From a bacterium C-53 (GTDB lineage: Bacteria > Bacillota > Clostridia > Lachnospirales > Lachnospiraceae), in NCBI GenBank assembly GCA_003612525.1, contig RAZD01000008.1, positions 1 to 64,000 on the forward strand: DNA of 64,000 nt. Direction: 5' to 3'. Both the position numbers and the translations under genes were made by a program. Shown here one piece after another: positions 52,931 to 60,732 of the stretch (its first letter is position 1; each line of letters begins with the position of its first letter). The notes beneath the pieces were generated by a model. The model was not told the origin of the DNA. It worked only from the letters and a program-made list of their open reading frames with translations, and did not search any database.

Positions 52931-53179
52931 ATGGCAGAAGAGATGGAAGATCAGACAGTCAGACAGGAAGATACGGAGTCGTCTTCGGAAGGTGAAACAA
53001 CTGGGGAAAGTGCGAAAGAGCAGGATACGAAACCTTCTGGCGGCAGTGCATTTGAAGGTATCTATGAGCGGCTTCCGGACATTTCCGTCCGGTCTGTGGA
53101 TCGATTTATTCTGTTGTGCGTGATTGCACTGATTGCGGTGATTTTGATCGGAATACTGAAAGCGAATCATGTATTTTAG
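52931..53179 (+). CDS. Small single-pass membrane protein in the mgl operon
   Basis: 82 residues. A strongly acidic, Ser/Thr/Gly-rich N-terminal half (about 1-55, likely disordered) leads to one membrane segment (RFILLCVIALIAVILIGILKA, about 58-78) and a very short end. GGAAAGGAACGG lies upstream. It is the last gene of the mgl operon. A role as a transporter or kinase accessory subunit is inference. I know no family for it. Confidence 0.8.
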   Translation: MAEEMEDQTVRQEDTESSSEGETTGESAKEQDTKPSGGSAFEGIYERLPDISVRSVDRFILLCVIALIAVILIGILKANHVF

Positions 53180-53235
53180 GAAAGTATTTCGTGAAGTCTG
53201 AGTTTCTGGTTCAAATAAAAATATGAGATTGGAAA

Positions 53236-53276
53236 GGCGGAAGTATATTCTGTACGGAGTATGCTTCCGCTTTTTG
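53236..53276 (+). terminator. Terminator of mgl operon
   Basis: GCGGAAG.ATA with TAT.CTTCCGC around a 10-base loop, then TTTTTG. Confidence 0.85.
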
Positions 53277-53306
53277 TGTAGAAAAATATTTCATTGCAAT
53301 TGCCCC

Positions 53307-53356
53307 TTGACTGTACTGTTACTGTATGGTTTATGATGTTCCATACAGTAACTGAT
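53307..53356 (+). promoter_or_regulatory. MerR-type promoter and dyad before MATE gene
   Basis: TTGACT (53307-53312) and TATGAT (53332-53337) with a 19-base spacer. An inverted repeat, GTTACTGTATGG/CCATACAGTAAC, spans spacer and start region (53318-53329 and 53341-53352). It shares ACTGTAxGGTTTAxGATG with the promoter at 17934. Confidence 0.7.
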
Positions 53357-53376
53357 ACAAAGAGAGGAGAAAATCT

Positions 53377-54711
53377 ATGGAGAATCATACCGCATATGTA
53401 AAACCCGTTACCCTGAAAAATATTTTAAAGTTTGCAGTTCCAACCATTGCAATGACGGTGTTTATGTCGTTTTATACGATGGTGGACGGCCTGTTTGTCT
53501 CAAATCTGATCGGAACGGGTGCGCTTTCGGCAATCAATCTGACTGCACCGGTGATTCAGCTTGTTACGGCCATTTCTACGATGCTTGCGACCGGGGGAAG
53601 CGCGGTGATTATGAAAAAGATGGGAGAACAGAAAACGGAGGAAGCGAAAGAAGATTTCACTTTTTTGATTCTGGTGAATGTTGTGGCCGGGATGGTCATG
53701 TGTGGGCTTGGCTATTTGCTGATGGAGCGTATCTTTACGGGTATGAATCTGTCAGCGGATGTGGCGGAGTACTGTGTGGAGTATTTGAGCCGGTATCTTT
53801 TCTTTACAGTTCCGATTTTGCTGATGAACAATTTTACCCTGTATATGATTGCAAGTGAGAAGGCTGCGCTTTCTTTCATCTGTTCGGTGGCAGGCGGTGT
53901 TCTGAATATGGCGCTTGACTATGTATTTATCGCCGTCCTGAATATGGGAATCGGCGGAGCGGCAGTTGCGACGGGACTTGGATATTCGGTGACAGCGGTT
54001 GCGGGTCTTATCGTATTCAGCCAAAAGAAGAGCCTTCTGCACTTTAAAAAACCGGTTTTCCGGTTCAAAGTCCTTTTCAATGCCGCTGCAAACGGATGTT
54101 CGGAGATGGCGACGGCGCTTGTCACTGGAATCATCACAATGATGTTTAACTGGACGATGCTTCGGTATGTGGGAGAGGACGGCGTCGCAGCGGTCACGAT
54201 TATTATGTATGTACTGATGTTTGCAAGTTCTCTTTATACGGGATATTCGTATGGAGTAGCGCCCATGATCAGTTTTTATTATGGGGAACAGAATCATGAG
54301 AAGATGAAAAAGCTGATTTTTATCAGTCTTAAGGTAATAGCGGTCATTTCCGTTCTCACGGCGGCAGCGTCGCTTTTGCTTACGAAACCTTTGGTGTCCG
54401 TATTTGCCCGCCCGGACAATCCTGTGTATAACCTTGCGGTTGACGGCAACAGAATTTGTACCATAGCGCTCCTGTTTATCGGCTATAATATCTTTGCCAG
54501 CGGGATGTTCACCGCATTGTCGAATGGAATTGTCTCAGCAGTCCTTGCATTTTCAAGATCTTTTGTGTTTATGTTAATCACAATGATCGTATTGCCGCTG
54601 ATTCTTGGCGTAAATGGAATCTGGCTGGCAACACCGGCAGCGGAGCTTATGGCGTTTGCACTGTCCGCTGGGATGTTTTTCAGGTATAGAAAGAGATACC
54701 AATACGAATGA
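53377..54711 (+). CDS. MATE family efflux transporter
   Basis: 444 residues, about 12 membrane segments in two similar halves. N-terminal KNILKFAVPTIAMTVFMSFYTMVDGLFVS and GTGALSAINLTAPVIQL are typical of MATE exporters, which use Na+ or H+ to expel cationic drugs. GAGAGGAG precedes the start. It has its own MerR-like promoter, so an inducer-sensing activator encoded elsewhere probably controls it. Confidence 0.94.
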   Translation: MENHTAYVKPVTLKNILKFAVPTIAMTVFMSFYTMVDGLFVSNLIGTGALSAINLTAPVIQLVTAISTMLATGGSAVIMKKMGEQKTEEAKEDFTFLILVNVVAGMVMCGLGYLLMERIFTGMNLSADVAEYCVEYLSRYLFFTVPILLMNNFTLYMIASEKAALSFICSVAGGVLNMALDYVFIAVLNMGIGGAAVATGLGYSVTAVAGLIVFSQKKSLLHFKKPVFRFKVLFNAAANGCSEMATALVTGIITMMFNWTMLRYVGEDGVAAVTIIMYVLMFASSLYTGYSYGVAPMISFYYGEQNHEKMKKLIFISLKVIAVISVLTAAASLLLTKPLVSVFARPDNPVYNLAVDGNRICTIALLFIGYNIFASGMFTALSNGIVSAVLAFSRSFVFMLITMIVLPLILGVNGIWLATPAAELMAFALSAGMFFRYRKRYQYE

Positions 54712-54729
54712 GAGATTTTTAATTTTGCA

Positions 54730-54759
54730 TTGTAATGGAAGGTGCATACGGTATATAAT
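54730..54759 (+). promoter_or_regulatory. Promoter of DUF554 gene
   Basis: TTGTAA (54730-54735), 18 bases, TATAAT (54754-54759). Transcription would start near 54766. Confidence 0.6.
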
Positions 54760-54770
54760 AGGGTAGAAAG

Positions 54771-54816
54771 AAAGGCTGACAACTTTTGCTGGTTATGCAG
54801 AAGATGTCAGCTTTTT
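54771..54816 (+). terminator. Leader terminator (possible attenuator) before DUF554 gene
   Basis: AAGGCTGACA pairs with TGTCAGCTTT (one G-U) across a loop of about 25 bases, then TTTT. It sits between promoter and ribosome site, so it must be read through for the gene to be made. Confidence 0.65.
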
Positions 54817-54840
54817 AAAAGAGACGAGGAGGATAAAAAT

Positions 54841-55566
54841 ATGCCGATAGGAATTATTCTAAATGCACTGGTGATTGCAGCCGGAGGAATTGCAGGGGCG
54901 CTTGCCGGAAATAAAATAAGCGGCTCTTTTAAAGAAAACTTAAATACGGTTTTTGGGGCGTGCGCTATGGCTATGGGAATCAGTTCAATTATTTTGATGG
55001 AAAATATGCCGGCAGTTGTCTTTTCTGTGATAGTAGGCACAGTGTTTGGACTTGCTGTGCATCTTGGGGAGAAGATTAACACGGCGGGCAGAATGATGCA
55101 GCGAGGCCTGAGCAGACTGATAAAAACATCCGGAAAGAATCAGGAGGATAACAGTGACGCACTGGTGACGGCGCTTGTCTTATTCTGTGCCAGCGGCACT
55201 GGAATTTACGGTTCCATTGTATCAGGTATGACAGGGGAAAATACCATTTTGCTTGCAAAGTGTGTTTTGGATTTCCCGACATCCATTATATTTGCGTGTA
55301 CGCTGGGAGTCGTTGTTTCCTTTATTGCCGTGCCGCAGTTTTTTATTTTTTTGATCTTGTTTTTGCTTGCAAAAACGATTTATCCATTATGTACGCCTGC
55401 CATGATTAATGATTTTAAAGCCTGTGGCGGAATTCTTCTTCTGGCAACCGGTTTTCGAATGATTAAAGTGAAAGAGTTTCCAATTGCAGATATGATTCCG
55501 GCCATGCTGCTGGTCATGCCGGTCAGCAATCTGTGGGCGCTTTCCATTCAGCCTTTGCTTGCATAA
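54841..55566 (+). CDS. DUF554 family membrane protein
   Basis: 241 residues from ATG 54841, with GAGGAGG about 7 bases upstream. The pattern MPIGIILNALVIAAGGIAGAL, MENMPAVVFSVIVGTVFGLAVHLG and GGILLLATGFRMIKVKEFPIADMIPAM matches the DUF554 (YdfK-like) family. About seven membrane segments. Function unknown. It may be a transporter or sensor; the leader terminator suggests conditional expression. Confidence 0.9.
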   Translation: MPIGIILNALVIAAGGIAGALAGNKISGSFKENLNTVFGACAMAMGISSIILMENMPAVVFSVIVGTVFGLAVHLGEKINTAGRMMQRGLSRLIKTSGKNQEDNSDALVTALVLFCASGTGIYGSIVSGMTGENTILLAKCVLDFPTSIIFACTLGVVVSFIAVPQFFIFLILFLLAKTIYPLCTPAMINDFKACGGILLLATGFRMIKVKEFPIADMIPAMLLVMPVSNLWALSIQPLLA

Positions 55567-55622
55567 TACATAATTTTCCCTGTTGTGGCGTTGTATAAAA
55601 AATGATTCAAAAAATAAAAATA

Positions 55623-55651
55623 TTGACAATGCCGTGAAAATAATTTAATAT
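55623..55651 (+). promoter_or_regulatory. Promoter of the opu operon
   Basis: Consensus TTGACA (55623-55628), a 17-base spacer and TAATAT (55646-55651). Confidence 0.8.
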
Positions 55652-55660
55652 GATAAAAGA

Positions 55661-55676
55661 CAGAACGTTTGTTCTG
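55661..55676. promoter_or_regulatory. LexA-like dyad at the opu transcription start
   Basis: CAGAAC-GTTT-GTTCTG, a perfect 6-bp inverted repeat with the GAAC-N4-GTTC core of Firmicute LexA boxes. It lies 9 bases after the -10 box, where a repressor would block initiation. Another repressor with a similar site is possible. Confidence 0.6.
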
Positions 55677-55699
55677 AAACAACAAAAGAGGTCAAAGCT

Positions 55700-56335
55700 A
55701 TGCATATTATACAGATACTCTGGGACAGACGGGACTTTTTTCTGACCTGTCTGCTTGAGCACATCAGAATATCACTGACGGCAGCTGTCTGCGCAGGAGT
55801 GATTGGGATACTGACAGGCATTTTGATTAGCAGGCATAAAAGAGCGGCGGGAATCGTTTTGGGCATTATCAATGTCGTATACACCATTCCGTCTATCTCT
55901 CTTTTGGGCCTTCTGATTCCGCTGACCGGAATCGGAGATAAGACCGCGGTCATTGCACTGACCGTTTATGGACTGCTTCCGATCGTCCGTAATACTTACA
56001 CGGGGCTTACGAATGTGGATGCCAGTATTCTGGAAGTATCAGAAGGACTTGGAACGAATCAGAGGCAGATAATGACGCGCATCCGGATTCCGATGGCGCT
56101 TCCCGTAATCATAAGCGGATTCCGCAATATGGTGGTAATGATTATTGCGATGAGCGGTATTGCGTCTTTTATCGGGGCCGGCGGACTGGGAGCTGCCATT
56201 TACAGAGGCATCACCACATACAATATGACGCTTACGGCGGCAGGTTCCATTTTGATTGCAGTTTTTGCATTGCTTAGCGACTGGATGCTTTCGAAAGCGG
56301 AGCGGATGGTGAACAGGAGGTACGGCATTGAGTAA
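55700..56335 (+). CDS. Osmoprotectant ABC transporter permease (OpuB/OpuC type)
   Basis: 211 residues, five to six membrane segments. The loop EVSEGLGTNQRQIMTRIRIPMALP contacts the ATPase. IPSISLLGLLIPLTGIGDKTAVIAL is typical of choline/glycine betaine permeases. First gene of a three-gene importer: permease, ATPase (8 bp overlap) and binding protein. No second permease gene is present. Confidence 0.92.
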   Translation: MHIIQILWDRRDFFLTCLLEHIRISLTAAVCAGVIGILTGILISRHKRAAGIVLGIINVVYTIPSISLLGLLIPLTGIGDKTAVIALTVYGLLPIVRNTYTGLTNVDASILEVSEGLGTNQRQIMTRIRIPMALPVIISGFRNMVVMIIAMSGIASFIGAGGLGAAIYRGITTYNMTLTAAGSILIAVFALLSDWMLSKAERMVNRRYGIE

Positions 56336-57053
56336 AGTGATAGAGATACAGGGCTGTACAGCTGTTTATGGCAGGAATGAAGTGTTAAGCCGCGTGTCGC
56401 TGACTGTTGAAAAGGGTGAGTTTCTTGTCATCATAGGTCCCTCCGGCTGTGGGAAAACCACGCTTTTGAAAATGGTAAACGGGCTTATGACGCCGGCGGA
56501 GGGCGAGGTGCTTGTAAATGGAGAGCGCCTTTTGGAGTGTGATCTTACCATGCTCAGACGGCGCATCGGTTATGCGGTGCAGGGGGCGAAATTGTTTCCT
56601 CACATGACTGTAATGGAGAACATATGTTATGTTCCCGGACTTTCGCGGAAAATGACGAAAGGGGAAAAGGAAGCTCTGACATGCAAAATGCTTGAGATGG
56701 TGGAGCTTTCACCGGACCTTGCAAGCCGTTTTCCAAGGCAGTTATCCGGCGGGCAGCAGCAGCGCGTCGGAATTGCAAGGGCGATAGCATCCGAGCCTGA
56801 TATACTCCTGATGGATGAGCCGTTTGGCGCGGTTGATGAGATTACTCGCAAGGCGTTACAGGAAGAACTGTCCGCCCTTTGGCAGAAAACCGGGATTACG
56901 GTTCTGTTTATTACACATGATATTGGCGAAGCATTTAAACTGGGAAGTCGTATTGTGGTTATGAAAGACGGTGTGATCTGGCAGGAGGGTACGCAGGAAG
57001 AACTTATGAGCGCGCCCAGAGATGAATTTGTAAAACGACTGATCAGCAAGTGA
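56328..57053 (+). CDS. Osmoprotectant ABC transporter ATP-binding protein
   Basis: 241 residues from TTG 56328, overlapping the permease. Walker A GPSGCGKTT, signature LSGGQQQRVGIARAI, Walker B LLMDEPFGAVDE, H-loop THD. This is the ProV/OpuCA branch; the CBS pair often found at its C-terminus is absent, so it lacks that ionic-strength sensor. Confidence 0.93.
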   Translation: MSKVIEIQGCTAVYGRNEVLSRVSLTVEKGEFLVIIGPSGCGKTTLLKMVNGLMTPAEGEVLVNGERLLECDLTMLRRRIGYAVQGAKLFPHMTVMENICYVPGLSRKMTKGEKEALTCKMLEMVELSPDLASRFPRQLSGGQQQRVGIARAIASEPDILLMDEPFGAVDEITRKALQEELSALWQKTGITVLFITHDIGEAFKLGSRIVVMKDGVIWQEGTQEELMSAPRDEFVKRLISK

Positions 57054-57086
57054 GACCGTAGAATCAAGTACAGAAAGGATAAAGAG

Positions 57087-57983
57087 ATGAAAAACATAAA
57101 GAGAGGAATCTTGTTTTTATTATTGACAGGCATGCTGTTTGCGATGGGAGGCTGCGGGAAAAAGGAATCTCTGAAAATTGCGTCCAAGCCTATGACAGAA
57201 CAGTATATATTGACAGAAATCATTGCGCAGCTGATAGAGGCGGAAACCGATTATAAGACTGAGATCACGAAAGGCGTCGGCGGCGGGACGACCAACATTC
57301 ATCCTGCGATTGTAAAAGGTGAATTTGATATTTATCCGGAATATACCAGAACTGCATGGCTGAATGTTCTGAAAAAGGAAGAGATGGAAAAAGATGATGA
57401 TACGTTGTATGAACAGCTGTTGGCAGAGTACGACAACATGGGATTAACGTGGACCGGATTATATGGATTTTCCAATACCTACGGGCTTGCGGTCAGAAAG
57501 GAAACCTCCGAACAGTACGGGCTTTCCACTTATTCAGATCTGGCAGCGGCTTCCCCGGATCTGATCTTTGGCGGCAATCCGGACTATATTGAACTTGATA
57601 CGGGATATACACGGCTCTGTGAGGCGTATCAGATGCAGTTTAAGGATACGAAACAAATGGAGATTGCGCTCAAATATGAGGCATTAAAGAATGCGGAGGT
57701 AGATGTGATCAATGCATTTACGACAGATGCACAGCTTGCTGCAAATGATCTTGTGCTTCTTACGGATGATAATGTCTTCTTTGAGACATTTGACGCCGGT
57801 ACGGTAGTCAGGAAGGATGCACTTGAAAAATATCCGGAACTGAAGGGTGTTTTGGAGAAACTGAACGGTTTGATCTCCGAGGATGAAATGCAGCAGATGA
57901 ATTACGAGGTAGAAGTGAACGAAAGAGAAGATAAAGAAGTTGCAAGAGAGTTTCTGGAAGCAAAGGGACTGCTTGGAAATTAA
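57087..57983 (+). CDS. Osmoprotectant substrate-binding lipoprotein
   Basis: 298 residues, lipobox LFAMGGC. OpuAC/OpuCC-type fold: IASKPMTEQYILTEIIAQLIE, GVGGGTTNIHPAIVKGEFDIYPEYTRTAW. An aromatic-rich pocket for quaternary ammonium groups is likely. Completes the transporter. The 57984-58040 gap holds a weak CCGG dyad only, so transcription may run on into the polymerase gene. Confidence 0.92.
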   Translation: MKNIKRGILFLLLTGMLFAMGGCGKKESLKIASKPMTEQYILTEIIAQLIEAETDYKTEITKGVGGGTTNIHPAIVKGEFDIYPEYTRTAWLNVLKKEEMEKDDDTLYEQLLAEYDNMGLTWTGLYGFSNTYGLAVRKETSEQYGLSTYSDLAAASPDLIFGGNPDYIELDTGYTRLCEAYQMQFKDTKQMEIALKYEALKNAEVDVINAFTTDAQLAANDLVLLTDDNVFFETFDAGTVVRKDALEKYPELKGVLEKLNGLISEDEMQQMNYEVEVNEREDKEVAREFLEAKGLLGN

Positions 57984-58040
57984 AATGCATGTGCTTTTGC
58001 CGGCCGGATAACCGGAATTAATTTGCGGGGTTGTGGAAAG

Positions 58041-59570
58041 ATGGCAGGAAAAGAGCATATTTATATAGCAATTGACTTAAAGTCGTTTTATGCGTCTGTT
58101 GAGTGCGTGGAGAGAGGACTGGATCCTCTTACAACCAATCTTGTCGTTGCAGACAGCAGTCGTACGGAAAAGACAATTTGTCTGGCTGTGTCGCCCTCAC
58201 TCAAAGCATATGGGATTTCAGGACGTGCGAGGCTCTTTGAGGTGGTACAGACGGTCAGAGAGGCAAATGCCCGGCGTATTCAGAATGCACCGGGCCGTAT
58301 ATTTACCGGGGAGTCTTATGATGACAGGGAGCTGAAGAATATACCGGGACTTTCCATATCGTATATTGCGGCGCCTCCCCGTATGGCGCTTTATATAGAA
58401 TACAGTACAAAGATCTATAACATTTATCTCCGGTATGTCGCTCCGGAAGACATTCATGTTTATTCGATTGACGAAGTTTTTATGGATGTTACGGATTACC
58501 TGTCCACGTATCGTCTTACCGCTTATGAACTGGTTAAGAAGATCATACAGGATGTCCTGCATACGACAGGCATTACAGCGACGGCGGGAATCGGCACGAA
58601 CCTTTATCTTTGTAAAATTGCTATGGATATTGTGGCAAAGCATGTCATGCCTGATGAAGACGGTGTGAGGATTGCGATGCTTGATGAGATGGAGTATCGG
58701 CATCTTCTCTGGAATCATCGTCCCCTGACCGATTTCTGGCGTGTCGGAAGAGGGTATGCAAAGAAGCTGGAGGAGAATGGCCTGTTTACAATGGGAGATG
58801 TGGCAAGATGTTCCATTGGAAAAATAACGGAATTTCATAATGAAGATCTGTTATATAAATTATTTGGAGTGAACGCGGAACTGCTCATTGATCATGCATG
58901 GGGATATGAGCCCTGCACGATCGCGGATGTAAAATCATACAGGCCTGAGAATAACAGTCTGTGCTCCGGACAGGTTCTTCAGTGTCCCTATAATTTTGAA
59001 AAGGGAAGGCTGATTGTGCGGGAAATGACAGATCTCCTTGTGCTTGAGATGGTGGAAAAGGGGCTGGTGGCGGACCAGATGGTTTTGACGATAGGTTATG
59101 ATATAGAAAACCTGGCAGATGAGGAAATCAGGAAACAATATAAAGGGCCGGTCACGACAGATCATTATGGCAGGAAAGTACCCAAACACGCACACGGAAC
59201 TGTGAATCTGAAAAGACAGACGTCCTCCACCAGACTGATTATGGATGCGGTTACGCAGCTATATGAGCAGATCACAGATAAAAATCTGCTGATTCGGAGG
59301 GTGACAGTCACCGCAAACCATGTTGTGGGCGAAACCAGCGCATTGGAAAAGGAAACATATGAGCAGCTTGATCTTTTTACGGACTATGCGAAGGTGCGGA
59401 GCCAGAAAGAAGCGGAAGAAGAGGCTTTAGAGCGGGAGCGGAAGATGCAGAAAGCAATCCTTGATATCAAGAAGAAATTTGGTAAAAATGCAATCATAAA
59501 AGGCATGAATCTTGAGGAAGGCGCGACGTCTGTGAAGCGAAACCGACAGATTGGCGGGCATAAGGCCTAG
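58041..59570 (+). CDS. Y-family DNA polymerase (UmuC/DinB-like)
   Basis: 509 residues from ATG 58041; a TTG at 58023 is less likely. Catalytic palm motifs: AIDLKSFYASVECVERG with the metal Asp, and VYSIDEVFMDVTDY with the Asp-Glu pair. Helix-hairpin-helix near 225-270. The C-terminal QLDLF segment (about residue 440) is a canonical beta-clamp-binding motif. It copies past lesions in DNA. A YolD-like gene follows, as in other Firmicute SOS cassettes. Confidence 0.93.
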   Translation: MAGKEHIYIAIDLKSFYASVECVERGLDPLTTNLVVADSSRTEKTICLAVSPSLKAYGISGRARLFEVVQTVREANARRIQNAPGRIFTGESYDDRELKNIPGLSISYIAAPPRMALYIEYSTKIYNIYLRYVAPEDIHVYSIDEVFMDVTDYLSTYRLTAYELVKKIIQDVLHTTGITATAGIGTNLYLCKIAMDIVAKHVMPDEDGVRIAMLDEMEYRHLLWNHRPLTDFWRVGRGYAKKLEENGLFTMGDVARCSIGKITEFHNEDLLYKLFGVNAELLIDHAWGYEPCTIADVKSYRPENNSLCSGQVLQCPYNFEKGRLIVREMTDLLVLEMVEKGLVADQMVLTIGYDIENLADEEIRKQYKGPVTTDHYGRKVPKHAHGTVNLKRQTSSTRLIMDAVTQLYEQITDKNLLIRRVTVTANHVVGETSALEKETYEQLDLFTDYAKVRSQKEAEEEALERERKMQKAILDIKKKFGKNAIIKGMNLEEGATSVKRNRQIGGHKA

Positions 59571-59609
59571 TGTGTGAAGCGTATTTAAAATGTGCCACGG
59601 AGGTTAGGG

Positions 59610-60029
59610 ATGAATAGCAGCAGCGATAAGAACAGCCGTAGTTACGATGATATCATAAATCTTCCCCATCATGTTTCAGCAGTTCACCCACATATGACAT
59701 TGACGGACCGTGCGGCGCAGTTTTCGGCTTTTGCCGCATTGACCGGCTATGATGATGCCGTCCGGGAGACAGGAAGGCTGACAGACAGAAGAATTGAGCT
59801 GGATGAGGATGCAAAAGAGCTTCTTGATGAAAAGCTTCGAATGTTACAGGAACAGATCTCGGATTGTCCGGAAACTTCCATTACTTATTTTTGTCTGGAT
59901 GATAAGAAGGAAGGCGGCTGTTATGTCACAGTCACGGGACGGGTCCGAAAGATAGATGGTTATGGAGGAAAGATTGTTCTGGCGGACGGGGCGATGATAT
60001 GTATGGATGATATTCTGGAGATACGATAG
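59610..60029 (+). CDS. YolD-like family protein
   Basis: 139 residues from ATG 59610, with GGAGG 6 bases upstream. YolD-like core: IINLPHHVSAVHPHMTLTDRAAQFSAFAAL and LDDKKEGGCYVTVTGRVRKID. The family regularly pairs with Y-family polymerases and is thought to be a partner, analogous to UmuD. 39 bases after the polymerase gene; the unit ends at a strong terminator. Confidence 0.9.
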   Translation: MNSSSDKNSRSYDDIINLPHHVSAVHPHMTLTDRAAQFSAFAALTGYDDAVRETGRLTDRRIELDEDAKELLDEKLRMLQEQISDCPETSITYFCLDDKKEGGCYVTVTGRVRKIDGYGGKIVLADGAMICMDDILEIR

Positions 60030-60055
60030 AAACGATTGACATGGTATCAAATACA

Positions 60056-60095
60056 AAAGATAAGAGTGTATAGTAATATACCTCTTATCTTTTCT
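60056..60095. terminator. Terminator after YolD-like gene
   Basis: AAAAGATAAGAG pairs with CTCTTATCTTTT around a loop with an inner TAT/ATA pair. Confidence 0.88.
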
Positions 60096-60150
60096 TTATT
60101 ATACCACAAAAATGACATAAATTCAAGACTGGTAACACGAATCATACAAT

Positions 60151-60158
60151 GCTATGAT
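60151..60158 (+). promoter_or_regulatory. Extended -10 box before DUF6323 gene
   Basis: TGCTATGAT carries a TGN extension. No clear -35 is seen. Confidence 0.4.
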
Positions 60159-60192
60159 AATCTTCCAAATACAAAAACAGGGAGGAATGCTC

Positions 60193-60726
60193 TTGAATAA
60201 GGATTGGATGGTTTTATTGCAGCAGCAGAATCAGCTAAGCAAGGTGATTGCGTCAAATCAGGTTACATCACAGTACGGTCTTGTTTTGAGTGAGCAGGAT
60301 GCACAGCTGATTCTTGACGAGAGGCATCATACTTTGCGTGAACAGAAGAGAGTGGAGTTTGGCGAAGGCATTGTGCCTCAAATCATTTATGAATTTTGTG
60401 ATTCCGATTTCATTGACCAGAACAATTATGTGAATACGATTATCCGGCTGCAGGAAATTTTCTATTTATATAAGAATGAAATGAATGACGAGATCACGGA
60501 TGATGAACTTTTGCATTTTATGAAAGAGCAGTTCGAGGGTGTTTGTTATGGTGATCTTGATTATCTGGAAGGGACATGCCTGAGTTTGTTTTCACAGGCT
60601 GTGCGGGCGGGGTACCGGGACTACAGGGCATCGGAGGGACGCGGGGAGTATGAGGCGTTTGATGAGGTGAAAAGGTGGGACTATGAGCTGTATTTTGAAT
60701 GTCTGAAAGAATTATTCTGGGGGTGA
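60193..60726 (+). CDS. DUF6323 family protein
   Basis: 177 residues from TTG 60193, chosen because GGGAGG is about 8 bases upstream (ATG 60187 is too close). Soluble, acidic, helical. The start NKDWMVLLQQQNQLSKVIASN and ERHHTLREQKRVEFGEGIVPQ match the DUF6323 pattern as I know it. It abuts the DUF6179 gene, its usual companion. Function unknown. The 60030-60192 region holds only a terminator and a weak promoter. Confidence 0.82.
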   Translation: MNKDWMVLLQQQNQLSKVIASNQVTSQYGLVLSEQDAQLILDERHHTLREQKRVEFGEGIVPQIIYEFCDSDFIDQNNYVNTIIRLQEIFYLYKNEMNDEITDDELLHFMKEQFEGVCYGDLDYLEGTCLSLFSQAVRAGYRDYRASEGRGEYEAFDEVKRWDYELYFECLKELFWG

Positions 60727-60732
60727 TTGCGT

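Noticed and set aside
52370-53170. 266-codon open frame on the minus strand
   Set aside because: It runs antisense across mglC and the small membrane gene and is rich in Cys, Arg and His, as expected for a shadow frame.
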